From: Gautieria morchelliformis
Lineage: Eukaryota > Basidiomycota > Agaricomycetes > Gomphales > Gomphaceae
Assembly (NCBI GenBank): GCA_015179125.1
Contig: WHVA01000501.1
Coordinates: 1-64,000, forward strand
Direction: 5' to 3'
Length of the DNA stretch: 64,000 nt
Part shown: positions 1-10,189 of the stretch, in pieces
Layout: each line of letters starts with the position of its first letter
Position numbering within the stretch: position 1 is the stretch's first letter
The notes under the pieces: model-generated
Database searches by the model: none
The model's input: the letters and a program-made list of their open reading frames with translations, nothing else
Told to the model about the DNA's origin: nothing
Program-made: the position numbers and the translations under genes

Positions 1-1168
1 AGCCATAGGCCTTTACTGTAGGTTGACCAGCATTGAGATTGGAGTGATGTTAATAATCTATGGCACATCCATGTATGCGCAGTTGTTGCTGCTGGTAGTA
101 TCCGTTTAGTGCTCCAAGGCACGGCGACATCTTTGGGCACAAATGAGTCGGTGAAGACGAGACGCACGAACGTTGTCATTGGTATCTGTGCTGGGTCCGC
201 CGGCATCGCTGCAATTTACCATCTGGTGGACAGTGTGGCATATGGGGCGTAAAGACGAAGCCAAACACCGCCACTTGAGCGAACTCATGCAGCGACCCCA
301 GCTAGACTCCTGGGATGTATACACCACGCCTGATGACGATTGGAGGACCAATTTTTACGCCTAGGACCAGCTTTAGGCCCGTTATTATGCATGGTGTCCC
401 TGCGACGGTTCTCCCGCAGGCTCCCTCACCAGGATCAATCGGAGCCAATGTCATACAGCAGAGATTAAGAGCTCACACCCAGCCGCGACGCCGACCACAT
501 ATACGACAAGTCTTAATAATCAGCCGCCGTCCTGTAATTTAGCAGTATCGATTGCTGATGACCTCAACACTCCCCTCTCTGTCGTTAATCATAACCCAGC
601 TGTGCCATACCCTACGATCATTGTGTGCGCCATCATCCACCACTCTACGGCATTTTCACCTCGCCTTGGACCCTGTATCGCTAACATATTCTTCCTGTTA
701 CGTTCCACCTTGGTTAATATTTGTGGTAGGGTACATATACTTAGATCAGGGTATTCATCACAAGTTCCATGATATATGTACTTATGCTTGCGTAACCTCG
801 AGTATTCAATTCCATGAAAAGTTATGCGATACCGGCAGGCGCCGGGAAATGGCGCGGAGGAATATGTCTCGGACCAGGAACTGCCAATACGGCAACAGTG
901 ATGCAGCCTGCAGCTTTCCCACGATTTTCCAGATAGGTTGCACGTGTACAGTAGTGACGGTCACAGCGTTACCCGTTATCACCGCTTATTTTTCTTTGCT
1001 TTTCACTAGATTGGTCATCACAGATGCATAATCAGTTGCTTAGAAGCCTTACAACGCTCCAAGGCTTCAACTTCAAGGATCTTGAAGCTTATGTAAAGCT
1101 TATGTAAAGCATGGCCTACGTGCATTTTACAAGGGCGAGAACTTGGGCAGTATTCCTATATTACACTA
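1..1168. other. Left flank, no gene recognised
   Basis: Only short open frames (159 codons or fewer) occur here, and none has a recognisable domain, start context or repeat. The segment lies outside the Helitron array and shows no obvious similarity to the right flank, so it does not visibly rebuild an empty insertion site. Confidence 0.5.
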
Positions 1169-1196
1169 CTAGGTGGGTACCCGCGCTTCGCGCGGG
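1169..1196 (-). other. Helitron 3' terminus of H1 (hairpin and CTAG)
   Basis: CTAG is at 1169-1172 and a 7-bp stem (CCCGCGC/GCGCGGG, loop GAA or TTC depending on strand) at 1180-1196. This hairpin followed by CTRR is the hallmark terminator of Helitron rolling-circle transposition. Just inside it, at 1200-1290, are tandem copies of a GGTCAAACGCMTCGGTAA-like subterminal repeat, shared by all 13 elements and a plausible Rep binding region (inference). Confidence 0.9.
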
Positions 1197-1369
1197 GGTG
1201 TAGGTCAAACGCCTCGGTAAGGTCAAACGCATCAGTAAGTCTAACACAACAGTAAGTCTAACATATCGGTAAGGTCAAGTACATTGGGGAAAATCAAAGT
1301 AATCAATTTGCATCAAGTACAATGAAGTAACACACATAAATCATATCAAGAGAAGTGGATATAAAAAAA

Positions 1370-4300
1370 TCAAGGAGCTCTAAGTAATACATCTTTATAT
1401 ACAATGTTGGTTGTGTCCAAACCCTCCTCAAGCAAGACCTTCACTCTGTTCCAGTTGGTCCCTCTTGATACACCAACATACAACTGACCATGTCCAAACA
1501 CTGGATATCTCAGGTCCAGCCCAACCGTACCCAAAGACTGTCCCTGAGACTTGTTGATAGTCATTGCAAATGCCAAACGCACTGGAAACTGCCTCCTTTG
1601 CAGCACAAATGGCAACTCTCCCTCTGATGGCTTAATGATGATCCTGGGGATGAAAGCAATATTTCCTGCACATGGACCTGAGATGATCCTGACCTCCAAC
1701 ACTCTAATGCTTATCCTCACCAACCGCAACCTTGTCCCATTGCATAGTCCTTGCTTCTGATCCAAATTGCGCAACAGCATCAGAGGCACTCCAGGCTTGA
1801 CTTCCAAGCGAGCAGGAGGAAGACAGCCCATCTCTATGGAATTCAGATACTCCACAGGATAACGATCTGCATCGTCGGACTCTTCAATGGAATTTGCACA
1901 GTGCAAGACCTGAGCATCACCTGGAAACTCCCTAAACACCATGGAATTGATCTCATTGACCTCAGTGTTTCTGGCACAGAGGATGGCACGCTCCAAAAAG
2001 TAATTGTCCTGGGCAGGGACATGATTGCCAATGCCAGGGTATATTTCCTGGATCAGATCTTCAATTCCAGGGCCACAAACCATGTGAGGAGGGAGTGAGA
2101 ACGTATGATCTAGTGGGAGATCCTTTCCCTGGCCCACATTCTGCAGCCATTCTGCAAACCTGGCTCTGTCAGGGTCATTTCTCACCCGCATGTTCTCTGT
2201 CAGATGGAGGACATTGATCTTTGGCCACAGATATGACTTCTGAAGGGTAGCTCCCACGATATCCTCCTTGGAGCCTTTAGGGACAATTGGGAGAGTCTGC
2301 TGAAAGTCACCTCCAAAGGCGACTGTGATGCCACCAAAGGGACTGTCAGGCTGGTCAAGGAAATCCCTCAGTGTCCTGTCAATGGCCTCTATGGCATGGC
2401 GATGCTGCATTGCAGCCTCATCCCAGATGAGGAGACTGGCCTGTCTCAGCATGTCAGCCTTGTCAGAGTTCTTTGTGATGAAGGAGAGAGAGCACTCATG
2501 GACAGGAATGGGAATTCCAAGCATGCTATGAGAGGTTGTACCCTTAGTGAGGATAAGTGCAGCCATTGCAGATGAGGCTACTGCGATCACAATGAGGCTC
2601 TCCGCTCTACAGGAGTGGATTAGAGTGTTCCATGTGAATGATTTCCCAGCACCACCTGAGCCAGTGACAAAAAACATTTGTCCATCAGGTTTCCCATGAG
2701 CATCTCTGGTCAGTGCCGACCATAATATCTGATCATGCGCGGACCTTTGCCCCTCATTCAGCCTGGGAACCTCCTCATCAGCTATGTCCCTCTCTTGAAC
2801 AGGGTCATAGTCCCTCTGCTCAGCTATGAACCTGTTTCCAATGAGGGCCTCCCACTCGCCTGCCACCCGAGGCATATCATCAAAGCTGCTCAAGGACATT
2901 CCACCCAGCTGGAGGATTTTATCCAAGAGAAAGAGGCCAAAATCATAAACCTGATCGTCCTGTGGATTCTGCATACCATGTCTGATTTGGAGCTGATGTC
3001 TGAGATCATCACATATGTGCTCCCTGAAGGCATCCCATAATCTGCCGGGGCCCGATGGATTGCAATGGCCAAGGATGGTGGCAAAGAGATGTCTGAGCTG
3101 AGCACCTGTTTTCATGCCACTGGCTTCCTGGAGACACAACCTCAACTCCTGATCATCATCCAGAAGTCCCCTTGCACGACAGGCCTCCTTGTAAGTAGCA
3201 TATTGTATGCCATCCACCGACCTAAGCTCCTCAAAGGATCTAGCCCCCTTGACCACTGTGAGGAGAGTGCGCACAAAAAATCTCTCTCCTGATTTAGGGT
3301 TTGCAAAGTGAAGGCGACCGATGCTAAAACTTCTTTGGCGTGGTGTCCATACCTTTTCCTGTGCTTGCCAGGTAAAATGCTCAGGAAACTCCACATAGAG
3401 CAGATCACGTGCTTCAGGGTAGATATCATTGGCCTCAAAGTAAGCCATGAGCGGTGTCTTTTTCGCCTCAGCCCTTTCCAGGATGTTGTCCACATCCTGG
3501 TTGGGATCAAAGATGATTGTGTGATGGTCCTTTTCATGGACTGGCAGTGCCATGACTGCAGGCACCTGGGTGTGGATTTCCCGCTCCAGCAACCTCCAAC
3601 AGGCCTCATGAGCACTGACATAGCGAGCGTCCAGGTACTGCTTAATTTCATCCTGGGTGCGACCAAACTCCATGGTGGTCCGATCATGGCCCTTGTAGAG
3701 ATACTTGTGGATATACTTGATACACCTGACATTGATGGTGAGTTCAGGGTTGATGTGACACCAGAATTTGAGCAAGAGCAGAGCAGAGTATGGCACAACC
3801 CATCTGTTGTCCAGCATGTCACCTCTGACATTGTGCAGCCTTCCATCATTGCGACGACGATATTTTGGATATCCATCCTCATTCAGACTGGTTTCCTCAC
3901 AGAATGGCTTTGGGAAGTTTTTCTTGCACTTGCCATTTTCCATGCAGGGTGCGTTTGGTTTCATTTGTCCACAGGGACCATGTGTCATCAGCTCACAGAC
4001 CAACCGGTAGAGGACAGGATGAGTCTCTGGATCAGGGAACTCTGCCGAAATCATTGAATCCACCTCATGTGGATGTCTGATCTTGGAATCTCTTTCAAAC
4101 CAGATAAGAATATGCATGTGTGGGAGTCCCCTTTTCTGGAATTCAATGGTGTGGACGCGAGCGACGGTTTCCCCAAAACTCCTTTCCTTGACGATCAAGT
4201 CAATGAGGTATTTCTTTTTGAGCTGGAACACCCGCGACACCAGGTCAGGCCTGTCCTGAGGAGTTTGTCCGGGCAACAATGCATCCAATACCTCCTGCCA

Positions 4301-6460
4301 GTTGGGATTGGCAGTCATGGTAATAAAGAGATCTGCCACACCATACTTCCTTGAAATGGCCAGAGAGTTCTGCAGGTTTTCCTGCATGTCCCGTGTCCCC
4401 CCCTGAAATGTGGCAGGCAGAATGGATCTTATGCCCAAGTTGTTTGGATCTCTGTCATTGTCATTGCGATGAAAGGCATCCATCATCTGGTTATGCATCT
4501 CAGCACGGAGAGTGTGTTGATTTGTCCTGATCCACCACAGCCTGCTTTGCTCTGCAGCGGCCCAAGAGTCTACAATGTACTGCTGGAATAATTTGCCAGC
4601 GGGCAGGAGTGTTGTAGGTTCTTCTGTTCTCTGGAAGAGACGATAGGAATGGAACTGAATTTGGGTGACATGCCCACTTCGCTCACGCCCGTCTGGTAAT
4701 TGGCGATAGCGAATACCAGGTTGCCACCCCAACTCTCCCCTGGGAAAGAGCAAGACATAGTGAAGAGAGGCATAGTTTGGATTCATATCGGATACCCTTC
4801 GAAAGCGTCCACCTTTGAGCTGGACAATAACATCCCTAGGTTCAGGGATGATGCCATCTCCAGGAAGAACCACCGCAATCTCATCCGCAGTAGGGATATT
4901 ATACCTCCTAGGATCCCTGTGTTCCCTGTATGTGAGCCTAGCCCGGATCTCACCATTCTGTCCCTGAGCTCTGAGCCTCTTAGCCGCTTGTCTATATATG
5001 GGAACATGAGGATTGCATAAGAGGAGCATTTCCTGCAAGTCTCCCATGATAGTTGGAGACAGACCTGGGTTACGGGTGTTCCTCTGTGCCAAAGCCAATG
5101 CTGGATCATATATATAAAGTTGGGCATACTGTATCCGCCTCCCAGGGTTAGGGATGAGAGAGCCATGAATATGATACAGTTCGCCCTGCAGCTTGAGGAC
5201 ATATGGACCACGACCCTCCCGAAGCAAATGTTGGTCAAAGTCGGCTCCCAAGGAAGTGAATGCAAATGCAGCATTGTACTGCCTGATGTTCTTGCGAAAC
5301 TGTTTGGCCTCAGGGTCCTGGCCCTCTAAGAGCCGTCTCAATGGCTGAGGGAGCACTGGCAGCTCTGGAAGCTGCACCTTGCCTTCTAAACAGCAATCAC
5401 CAAATCTGGGCCGCCGATTTGAGGATCTCAGCAGGCGTTCTGCCATCCAGTGTAATGCTCCACAGTCAGGGCAGGCAACAACCATGGGACCCAGATCATG
5501 ACGCAGCACATCTGCCTCGATTATTCTAGAGCGACCGAGTGTAATCAAAGGAGGAAGTCGCTGAGGACGCTGCCGAGGTACAGGGTGTGGCAGAAGAGGC
5601 TGTGGAGGTGCAGGGAGTGGCAGAGGAGGCTGAGGAGGTGCAGGGAGTGGCAGAGGAGGCTGAGGAGGTGCAGGGAGTGGCAGAAGAGGCTGTGGAGGTG
5701 CAGGGAGTGGCAGAGGAGGCTGAGGAGGTGCAGGGAGTGGCAGAAGAGGCTGTGGAGGTGCAGGGAGTGGCAGAGGAGGCTGAGGAGGTGCAGGGTGTGG
5801 CAGAAGAGGCTGTGGAGGTGCAGGGAGTGGCAGAGGAGGCTGAGGAGGTGCAGGGAGTGGCAGAGGAGGCTGAGGAGGTGCAGGGAGTCGCTGAAGAGGC
5901 CGCAGAAGCACAGGGAGTAGCGGAGGCATTGGTCTTATTGCATTGGCCTGAGCACGCAATGCTGCCACTCCTGCAGAACCTACTACAGGAGGATTAGCTG
6001 CCTGTCTACCTCTTCCCAATTGCTGCAATATAGCAGACTGCTCAGCAGCCTGAGCACGCAACTGTGCAATTCCTGCAGAACCAACCACAGGAAGATTGGG
6101 AGGTGGCTGTATAGGCGCCTGCCTGTATCTTCTCACGGGCTGTGCTGCTGGGATTGCTGCTAACTGAGCACGAAGGGCTGCCACCTGCTGTCCAGGACTG
6201 GGATCAGGAGGACGTAATGGCCCTGCAGCAGGTTGTTGAAAAGGATCAGCCGCATTGCTTCTAGGAGGAGGGTGAGGGATGGCAAAAGGAGGTGGTGGAG
6301 GGGGTGGCTGGTTCCGAGCTCTGGCAGCAGCCACAGCAAGGGCACGCGCTCTCCGATCAGTAGGCGACGTCATACCACCCTCCTGCTCCTCCCTCGCCCT
6401 TTCACGCTCCTGCTGACGATTTCTCTCTGGAGTAGATGGATCCCTGAGAAATGCAGGCAT
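1370..6460 (-). CDS. Helitron Rep-helicase (RepHel) transposase, intact
   Basis: This is a 1696-residue rolling-circle transposase that nicks the element ends, unwinds DNA and ligates. In order it has a basic N-terminus, a Pro-rich repeat (about 195-295), a CPDCGALHW...CC zinc-binding cluster (about 325-360), the Helitron-like N domain (about 600-760), the HUH metal site LPHMHILIW (near 780) and a C-rich stretch. The two-tyrosine active site IKYIHKYLYKG follows near 917. The C-terminal part is a Pif1-type SF1 helicase with Walker A GSGGAGKS (near 1270), Walker B LIWDEAAM (near 1345), GGDFQQTLPIVPKG (near 1387) and the last motifs TINKSQGQS and YVGVSRGTN (near 1633-1660). All catalytic motifs are present. 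The length is normal for fungal Helitrons. The ATG at 6460 lies in a pyrimidine-rich stretch ending TTTCTCAG, so a spliced start further upstream is possible. Confidence 0.93.
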   Translation of the reverse strand: MPAFLRDPSTPERNRQQERERAREEQEGGMTSPTDRRARALAVAAARARNQPPPPPPPFAIPHPPPRSNAADPFQQPAAGPLRPPDPSPGQQVAALRAQLAAIPAAQPVRRYRQAPIQPPPNLPVVGSAGIAQLRAQAAEQSAILQQLGRGRQAANPPVVGSAGVAALRAQANAIRPMPPLLPVLLRPLQRLPAPPQPPLPLPAPPQPPLPLPAPPQPLLPHPAPPQPPLPLPAPPQPLLPLPAPPQPPLPLPAPPQPLLPLPAPPQPPLPLPAPPQPPLPLPAPPQPLLPHPVPRQRPQRLPPLITLGRSRIIEADVLRHDLGPMVVACPDCGALHWMAERLLRSSNRRPRFGDCCLEGKVQLPELPVLPQPLRRLLEGQDPEAKQFRKNIRQYNAAFAFTSLGADFDQHLLREGRGPYVLKLQGELYHIHGSLIPNPGRRIQYAQLYIYDPALALAQRNTRNPGLSPTIMGDLQEMLLLCNPHVPIYRQAAKRLRAQGQNGEIRARLTYREHRDPRRYNIPTADEIAVVLPGDGIIPEPRDVIVQLKGGRFRRVSDMNPNYASLHYVLLFPRGELGWQPGIRYRQLPDGRERSGHVTQIQFHSYRLFQRTEEPTTLLPAGKLFQQYIVDSWAAAEQSRLWWIRTNQHTLRAEMHNQMMDAFHRNDNDRDPNNLGIRSILPATFQGGTRDMQENLQNSLAISRKYGVADLFITMTANPNWQEVLDALLPGQTPQDRPDLVSRVFQLKKKYLIDLIVKERSFGETVARVHTIEFQKRGLPHMHILIWFERDSKIRHPHEVDSMISAEFPDPETHPVLYRLVCELMTHGPCGQMKPNAPCMENGKCKKNFPKPFCEETSLNEDGYPKYRRRNDGRLHNVRGDMLDNRWVVPYSALLLLKFWCHINPELTINVRCIKYIHKYLYKGHDRTTMEFGRTQDEIKQYLDARYVSAHEACWRLLEREIHTQVPAVMALPVHEKDHHTIIFDPNQDVDNILERAEAKKTPLMAYFEANDIYPEARDLLYVEFPEHFTWQAQEKVWTPRQRSFSIGRLHFANPKSGERFFVRTLLTVVKGARSFEELRSVDGIQYATYKEACRARGLLDDDQELRLCLQEASGMKTGAQLRHLFATILGHCNPSGPGRLWDAFREHICDDLRHQLQIRHGMQNPQDDQVYDFGLFLLDKILQLGGMSLSSFDDMPRVAGEWEALIGNRFIAEQRDYDPVQERDIADEEVPRLNEGQRSAHDQILWSALTRDAHGKPDGQMFFVTGSGGAGKSFTWNTLIHSCRAESLIVIAVASSAMAALILTKGTTSHSMLGIPIPVHECSLSFITKNSDKADMLRQASLLIWDEAAMQHRHAIEAIDRTLRDFLDQPDSPFGGITVAFGGDFQQTLPIVPKGSKEDIVGATLQKSYLWPKINVLHLTENMRVRNDPDRARFAEWLQNVGQGKDLPLDHTFSLPPHMVCGPGIEDLIQEIYPGIGNHVPAQDNYFLERAILCARNTEVNEINSMVFREFPGDAQVLHCANSIEESDDADRYPVEYLNSIEMGCLPPARLEVKPGVPLMLLRNLDQKQGLCNGTRLRLVRISIRVLEVRIISGPCAGNIAFIPRIIIKPSEGELPFVLQRRQFPVRLAFAMTINKSQGQSLGTVGLDLRYPVFGHGQLYVGVSRGTNWNRVKVLLEEGLDTTNIVYKDVLLRAP
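5576..5890 (-). repeat. 30-bp coding minisatellite (Pro-rich decapeptide)
   Basis: A 30-bp unit (GTGCAGGGAGTGGCAGAGGA and 10 more bases) repeats about ten times in frame inside the transposase and encodes PLPAPPQPPL/PLPAPPQPLL. The same place in H13 has only two units, so this segment expands and contracts while keeping frame. The Pro-rich arm is probably an unstructured linker between the N-terminus and the zinc cluster. Confidence 0.85.
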
Positions 6461-7030
6461 AAGCTTAGAGGAACAATCAAGCTACCCCACTTCAACTTAC
6501 ATTTGCAAGCAGATGCTGTTGTTGTTAATTTTTCTTGGGCAAAGTCAGGGGAATTTATTAATTTCTAATTAAATAAATGTCAGACGGCTCACACCAGACC
6601 ACAGAGAAATACATACATACCAAGGAAGGGATGGGGAGTCTGTTTGTTAGGCAAAGTCAAGGGAATTTAATAATTTCTATTTAAAAGAAAAAGAAAAACT
6701 GTCAGATGGCTCACACCAGACCACAGAGAAATATATGTACCAAGGAAGGGATGGGGAATTTTTTTGATGAAAATATCCAAGTCTTCTTCGGCTATCCAAC
6801 TGGAATAATTCTTCCAGTAAAAGGTCCTGGTCCTGGTCCTGGGGAGATGTCTTCTTCAGCCACCAGTAGTGCAAGTCAACACTGAAAGAACTGCAATGCA
6901 ATTGTGGCTCCCTCTAAGGCAGCCTGGGATGACTACCTGGCTCCGTAGCAGAGAAAAAGCTGCCCCAATGAAGGGGTCAACCCCAATAGTTCACTGCAGA
7001 GACCTCCCTGGGAAGAGATCTTTTGTGTAC
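6461..7030 (-). other. H1 5' leader with a duplicated segment
   Basis: This non-coding leader has two diverged copies of a segment of about 115 bp (near 6550-6645 and 6664-6765), each with the words CACACCAGACCACAGAGAAA and CCAAGGAAGGGATGGGG. H13 has the same pair. The stretch next to the gene carries the AATAAATTCCCTGACTTTGCC-like block found in the leaders of all the other elements. Confidence 0.6.
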
Positions 7031-7034
7031 TACA

Positions 7035-7389
7035 CTATATAGGCTATCTATTAATTCAGTCTCACGCAATTTTTATTCTATCTAGTAGTGGGCAGAGAGG
7101 AGAGGAGAGGAGGGTGGTGGTGGAGTGCGCAAAGCGGCTGGCTGTGCAGCGATCTGCCAGCGCAGCGCTGCTTTGAGCGCCTGAGCCGGCAGACCGGCGT
7201 AAACCGCTCGCGGCTGCGCCGCTCGCACGCTCCAGAACGCTGCGCAGCGCTGGAGCCGGCAGAGTGGCGCAAACCGCCGGTAGGGCCCAGGGGCTCGCGG
7301 CTGCGCCGCTCGTGCGCTCCGCTGACAAACTGATGACCAAGCATTGGTCAGCAGCGCCCACAACCCACTGAGCGCGTTTAACTCTTAGA
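7035..7389 (-). promoter_or_regulatory. H1 5' end region: TATA-like box and GC-rich block
   Basis: On the minus strand the 5' end is followed by a GC-rich block (7100-7370) with the palindromic core GAGCGGCGCAGCCGCGAGC. A TATATAG box follows at 7035-7041, about 580 bp before the gene. H13 keeps the same order (TATATAG at 51448-51454). I infer a promoter from position and conservation only. Confidence 0.5.
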
Positions 7390-7587
7390 CTAGGTGGATA
7401 CCCGCGCTTCGCGCGGGGTGCAAGTCAAATGCCTCGGTAAGGTCAAACGCATCAGCAAGGTCAAACGCCTTGGGTAAATCAAACTTGGGATAAGTCAAAC
7501 ACATTCAGATAAGGAAATTTCTTTCAGATAAGTAAAACACATCTTATTGATTGAAAGTAGCTCTAAGTAACACATCAAGGTAGGTAA

Positions 7588-8148
7588 TGTTATGACCATG
7601 CTGCTTGACCAACTCTGGTACCTCCATGCCTCCTCTGGCTCTATTCCACAATGTCCACACTTTGACCTTTTGATTCCCTTGTTCTTTACTATTCACATAC
7701 TTCCCCTTTTGACTCTATTCACTGGCCTTCCCTACTTGACCCTTAGCATAGCAAGTCTGGAGCATCAGGAGATCCATTTGTTCCACTATCAATTAGACCC
7801 ACATTCCCCTTGTTCTTTTGCCTATTGATTGTTCTTACTTCTACCCGGCACCCCCTTGTAGTTCCTCTTGTTCCGTATTAGTTACTTACTCCATTTATCC
7901 TAGTTACTTTTGCTTGCACTGGAATTGCTTACCTCTACCTTCTGACATGTTGTCTCAGCTCTTTGTATAAAACCCAGTCATGTGTGCCTCTATTCTGCAA
8001 TCAGATAATTGACTTTGATATGTGACTCCCTTTGCACTGTTTCCTATTCTTACCACAGCAAGTACTTGCAAGGCCTCTGTCTCTCTGACCTCTGCCTTCC
8101 AACTCGATTTCTGATATCCAACTTAACTCAATTCTTGACCCCTTACCT
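7588..8148 (-). mobile_element. Solo LTR (family L1), truncated by an internal Helitron end
   Basis: One LTR edge, TGTTATGACC, is at 7588 next to the target sequence GGTAA (7583-7587). The other edge is lost where the internal Helitron terminus begins at 8149. The full-length version at 38221-38900 has both ends (TGTTATG...CATAACA) and a 5-bp duplication (TTACC, the same site). A TATA-like TTTGTATAAAACCC lies at about 7963. No internal retrotransposon genes are present. Confidence 0.8.
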
Positions 8149-8172
8149 CTAGGTGGATACCCATGCTTCACA
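8149..8172 (-). other. Internal (bypassed) Helitron 3' terminus in H2
   Basis: CTAG at 8149-8152 follows a 17-nt hairpin, as at true ends, but the stem is weakened (CCCGTGT with GCATGGG, two G-T pairs). Subterminal repeats lie inside it. On the minus strand it is followed by LTR sequence rather than by another 5' end. Confidence 0.8.
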
Positions 8173-8280
8173 CGGGGGTGTAGGTCAAACGCATTGGGTA
8201 AATCAAACTTGGGATAAGTAAAACACATCTCATTGCAATTGAAAGTAGCTATAAGTAACACATCAAGATAGGTAATGTCT

Positions 8281-9235
8281 CTACACATGTCTGCATGTGC
8301 CCAAGTATAGCGTGCATAGCATGTCCTCCATGCATAGCCTCGAATATAGCATGCTTATTGTGTCCCTGGTTTGTAACATGACCCCACACATAACATGTCC
8401 CCAAGTATAGTGTGTGTAGCATGTCCTCCATGCATAGTGTGTCTCCACATGTAGCATGTCCCCAAGTACAGTGTGCATGGCGTGTCTCACATGCATAGCA
8501 TGTCCCTGGTTTGTAGCATGTCCCCAAACATAGCGTGTCCCTAAATTATAGCATGTGTGTCCCCCATGCATAGCGTGTCCACATGTGTAGCATGTCCCTA
8601 CATGTAGTGTGTGTAGCATCTCCCTCAAGTATAGTGTGCAAAGTGTGTCCCCAATGCATATATAGTGTGCATAGCATGTCCTTTGTTTGTAGTGTGTCCC
8701 CCAAGTATAGCATGTGTAGAATGTCCCTTGTTTGTAGTGTTTTCCCCTGTAGTGTGTCCCTTGTTTGTACCGTGTCCCCCAAGCATAGTGTGTCCCCACA
8801 TATAGTGTGCACATCCCCATGCATAGCGTGCGCCCATGCATAGCATGCTTGTCCCCATGCATAACATGCATGTCTCCACGCATAACATGGGTGTCCCCAA
8901 GTATAGCATGTGTGTCCCCATGCATAGCATGCATGTCTCCATGCATAGCGTGCGTGTCCCCAAGCATAGCGTGCATGTCCCCAAGCATAGCGTGCATGTC
9001 CCCAAGCATAGCGTGCGTGTCCCCACGCATAACATTCGTGTCTCCATGCATACCATGAGTGTCTCCACACATAGCATGCGTGTCCCCAAGCATAGCGTGC
9101 GTGTCCCCACGCATAACATGCATGTCTCCATGCATAACATGCGTGTCCCCATGCATAGTGTGTGTAGCATGCCCCTCAAGTATAGCATGCATAGCATGTC
9201 CCAATGGCATGTGTAGCATATCCCCAAGGGCCTCA
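8281..9235 (-). repeat. 21-bp-type minisatellite MS1 in H2
   Basis: Degenerate tandem units with consensus TGTCCCCAAGCATAGCGTGCA (plus strand) fill about 950 bp. Most are 21 bp, with variants up to about 40 bp. The 21-bp period is a multiple of three, so several frames on both strands stay open and spell Met-His-rich heptapeptides. I regard those as by-products and not proteins. The units share the core TAGCRTGTCCCC with MS2 of H4, H5 and H10. Confidence 0.85.
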
Positions 9236-9239
9236 AAGT

Positions 9240-9870
9240 GAAGCAAGCAGAGGCTGTTACTACTTATTAACTTTTAGCAAGCTCAGGGACATGTATCAAT
9301 ATCTATTTTGTGACATATACAGACATAAATAAAATAGTCAAGGAAACCATATTTAAGCAGCTGTCATTAATTTTTAGCAAAGTCAGGATTATCTATTTTT
9401 TGAAAAAATGTCAAGAAAATGTCCAGTACATGTAAGCTGAAGCTGTTATTAATTTTAGCAAAGTTAGGGTTATCTATTTTTCGAAAATGTCAAAAAAATG
9501 CACTGTACATTTAACCTGGAGCTGTTGTCAATTTTCACAAAGTCAGGATAATTTATTGATATCTATTTGCGAAAAAATGTCAAAAAAGTACAGTACATTG
9601 AAGCAGAAGCTGTTATTAATGCCCAGTCAAAGCCAGAGAAGCCCAGGGACTGACAGAGAAACCCAGAGCCAGCCACCAGTATAGGTAAGCAGCTTTACAG
9701 TCAATAAAACAATAAAACAAACCACATTTAAAAGCAGAACCTATTGTCATTAATTTTAGAGGAAACTTATTGATGTCTATTTTCAAAAAAAACCTGAAAA
9801 ATATAGATATTACACTACAATTTTTTCACCACAGTCTGGGGATGTTATTTAAATCTATTTTAGAAAAAAT
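9240..9870 (-). repeat. H2 leader repeat array
   Basis: This AT-rich tandem array has units of about 85 bp. On the minus strand each unit has TGACTTTGCTAAAATTAAT, a CAGCTTCTGCTT-like word, ATGTACTG and TTTTTTGACATTTTTTCG. Equivalent arrays occur in H3, H4, H5, H9, H10 and H12. It lies between the promoter region and the minisatellite payload and is probably a transcribed leader or intronic sequence. Confidence 0.7.
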
Positions 9871-10189
9871 TCAGAAAAATATAAAGCACATGTGACAATA
9901 CAATATAATGAAAAAAAAGAAAGGAACCAATGAAATTACAAACCCAAATAAAATAAAATACATGGCAATGCATTAAAAAAGAGATATTACCTACCAATAG
10001 AAATCCAGCCAAGCCAATAGATAGCCAGCCAAGCCAAGCAAAAGATACCTAGCCTGCCAAAGCAATAGACAGCCAGCCAGCTAAAGGAGGAGACACTATA
10101 GAGAGCAGACAGCAGACAGAGCAGAGCAGACAGGGAACAGAGCAGACAGCAGCAAGAGGAATTGCCGGTGGGCAGATTCCTGCCATTCC

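Larger units (their letters stand above)
1169..7389 (-). mobile_element. Helitron H1, type I, apparently complete and autonomous
   Basis: On the minus strand the element starts TCTAAGAGTTAAACGC at 7389 and ends with a hairpin and CTAG at 1169. It spans 6221 bp. The base after CTAG is T, as expected for insertion between A and T. It holds one intact Rep-helicase gene (1370-6460), a leader of about 640 bp and a GC-rich promoter-like 5' region. Its 5' end touches the 3' end of H2 with no spacer. Its inverted relative is H13 at the other edge of the array. It is the only member with an intact, full-length transposase reading frame and is the best candidate source of activity for the array. Confidence 0.9.

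Noticed and set aside
552-1031. 159-codon frame in the left flank
   Set aside because: No domain, repeat or start context. The length is compatible with chance.
1140-1168. Relic Helitron 5' ends (TATTCCTA words) just outside both array edges
   Set aside because: The matches are about 8 bp and AT-rich, and no GTTGTGGGC block follows, so chance is likely.
3142-3882. Antisense and alternate-frame open frames over the RepHel genes
   Set aside because: They are shadows of the conserved transposase and vary with its codons. The same frames recur in each copy without independent conservation.
7062-7363. Overlapping Ala/Arg-rich frames in GC-rich 5' regions
   Set aside because: High GC keeps frames open in all phases. 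The sequence is the palindromic 5' block present in all elements.
7588-8148. LTR regions as protein-coding (short frames such as 7592-7828)
   Set aside because: The same segments have TG...CA ends, target duplications and a TATA box. The frames are short and not conserved between copies.
8281-9246. Long reading frames of Met-His or Cys-Met-Leu repeats in the minisatellites (also at 12163, 37198 and 48679)
   Set aside because: They follow from a 21-bp period, occur in several frames on both strands, and lack codon bias or conserved ends.
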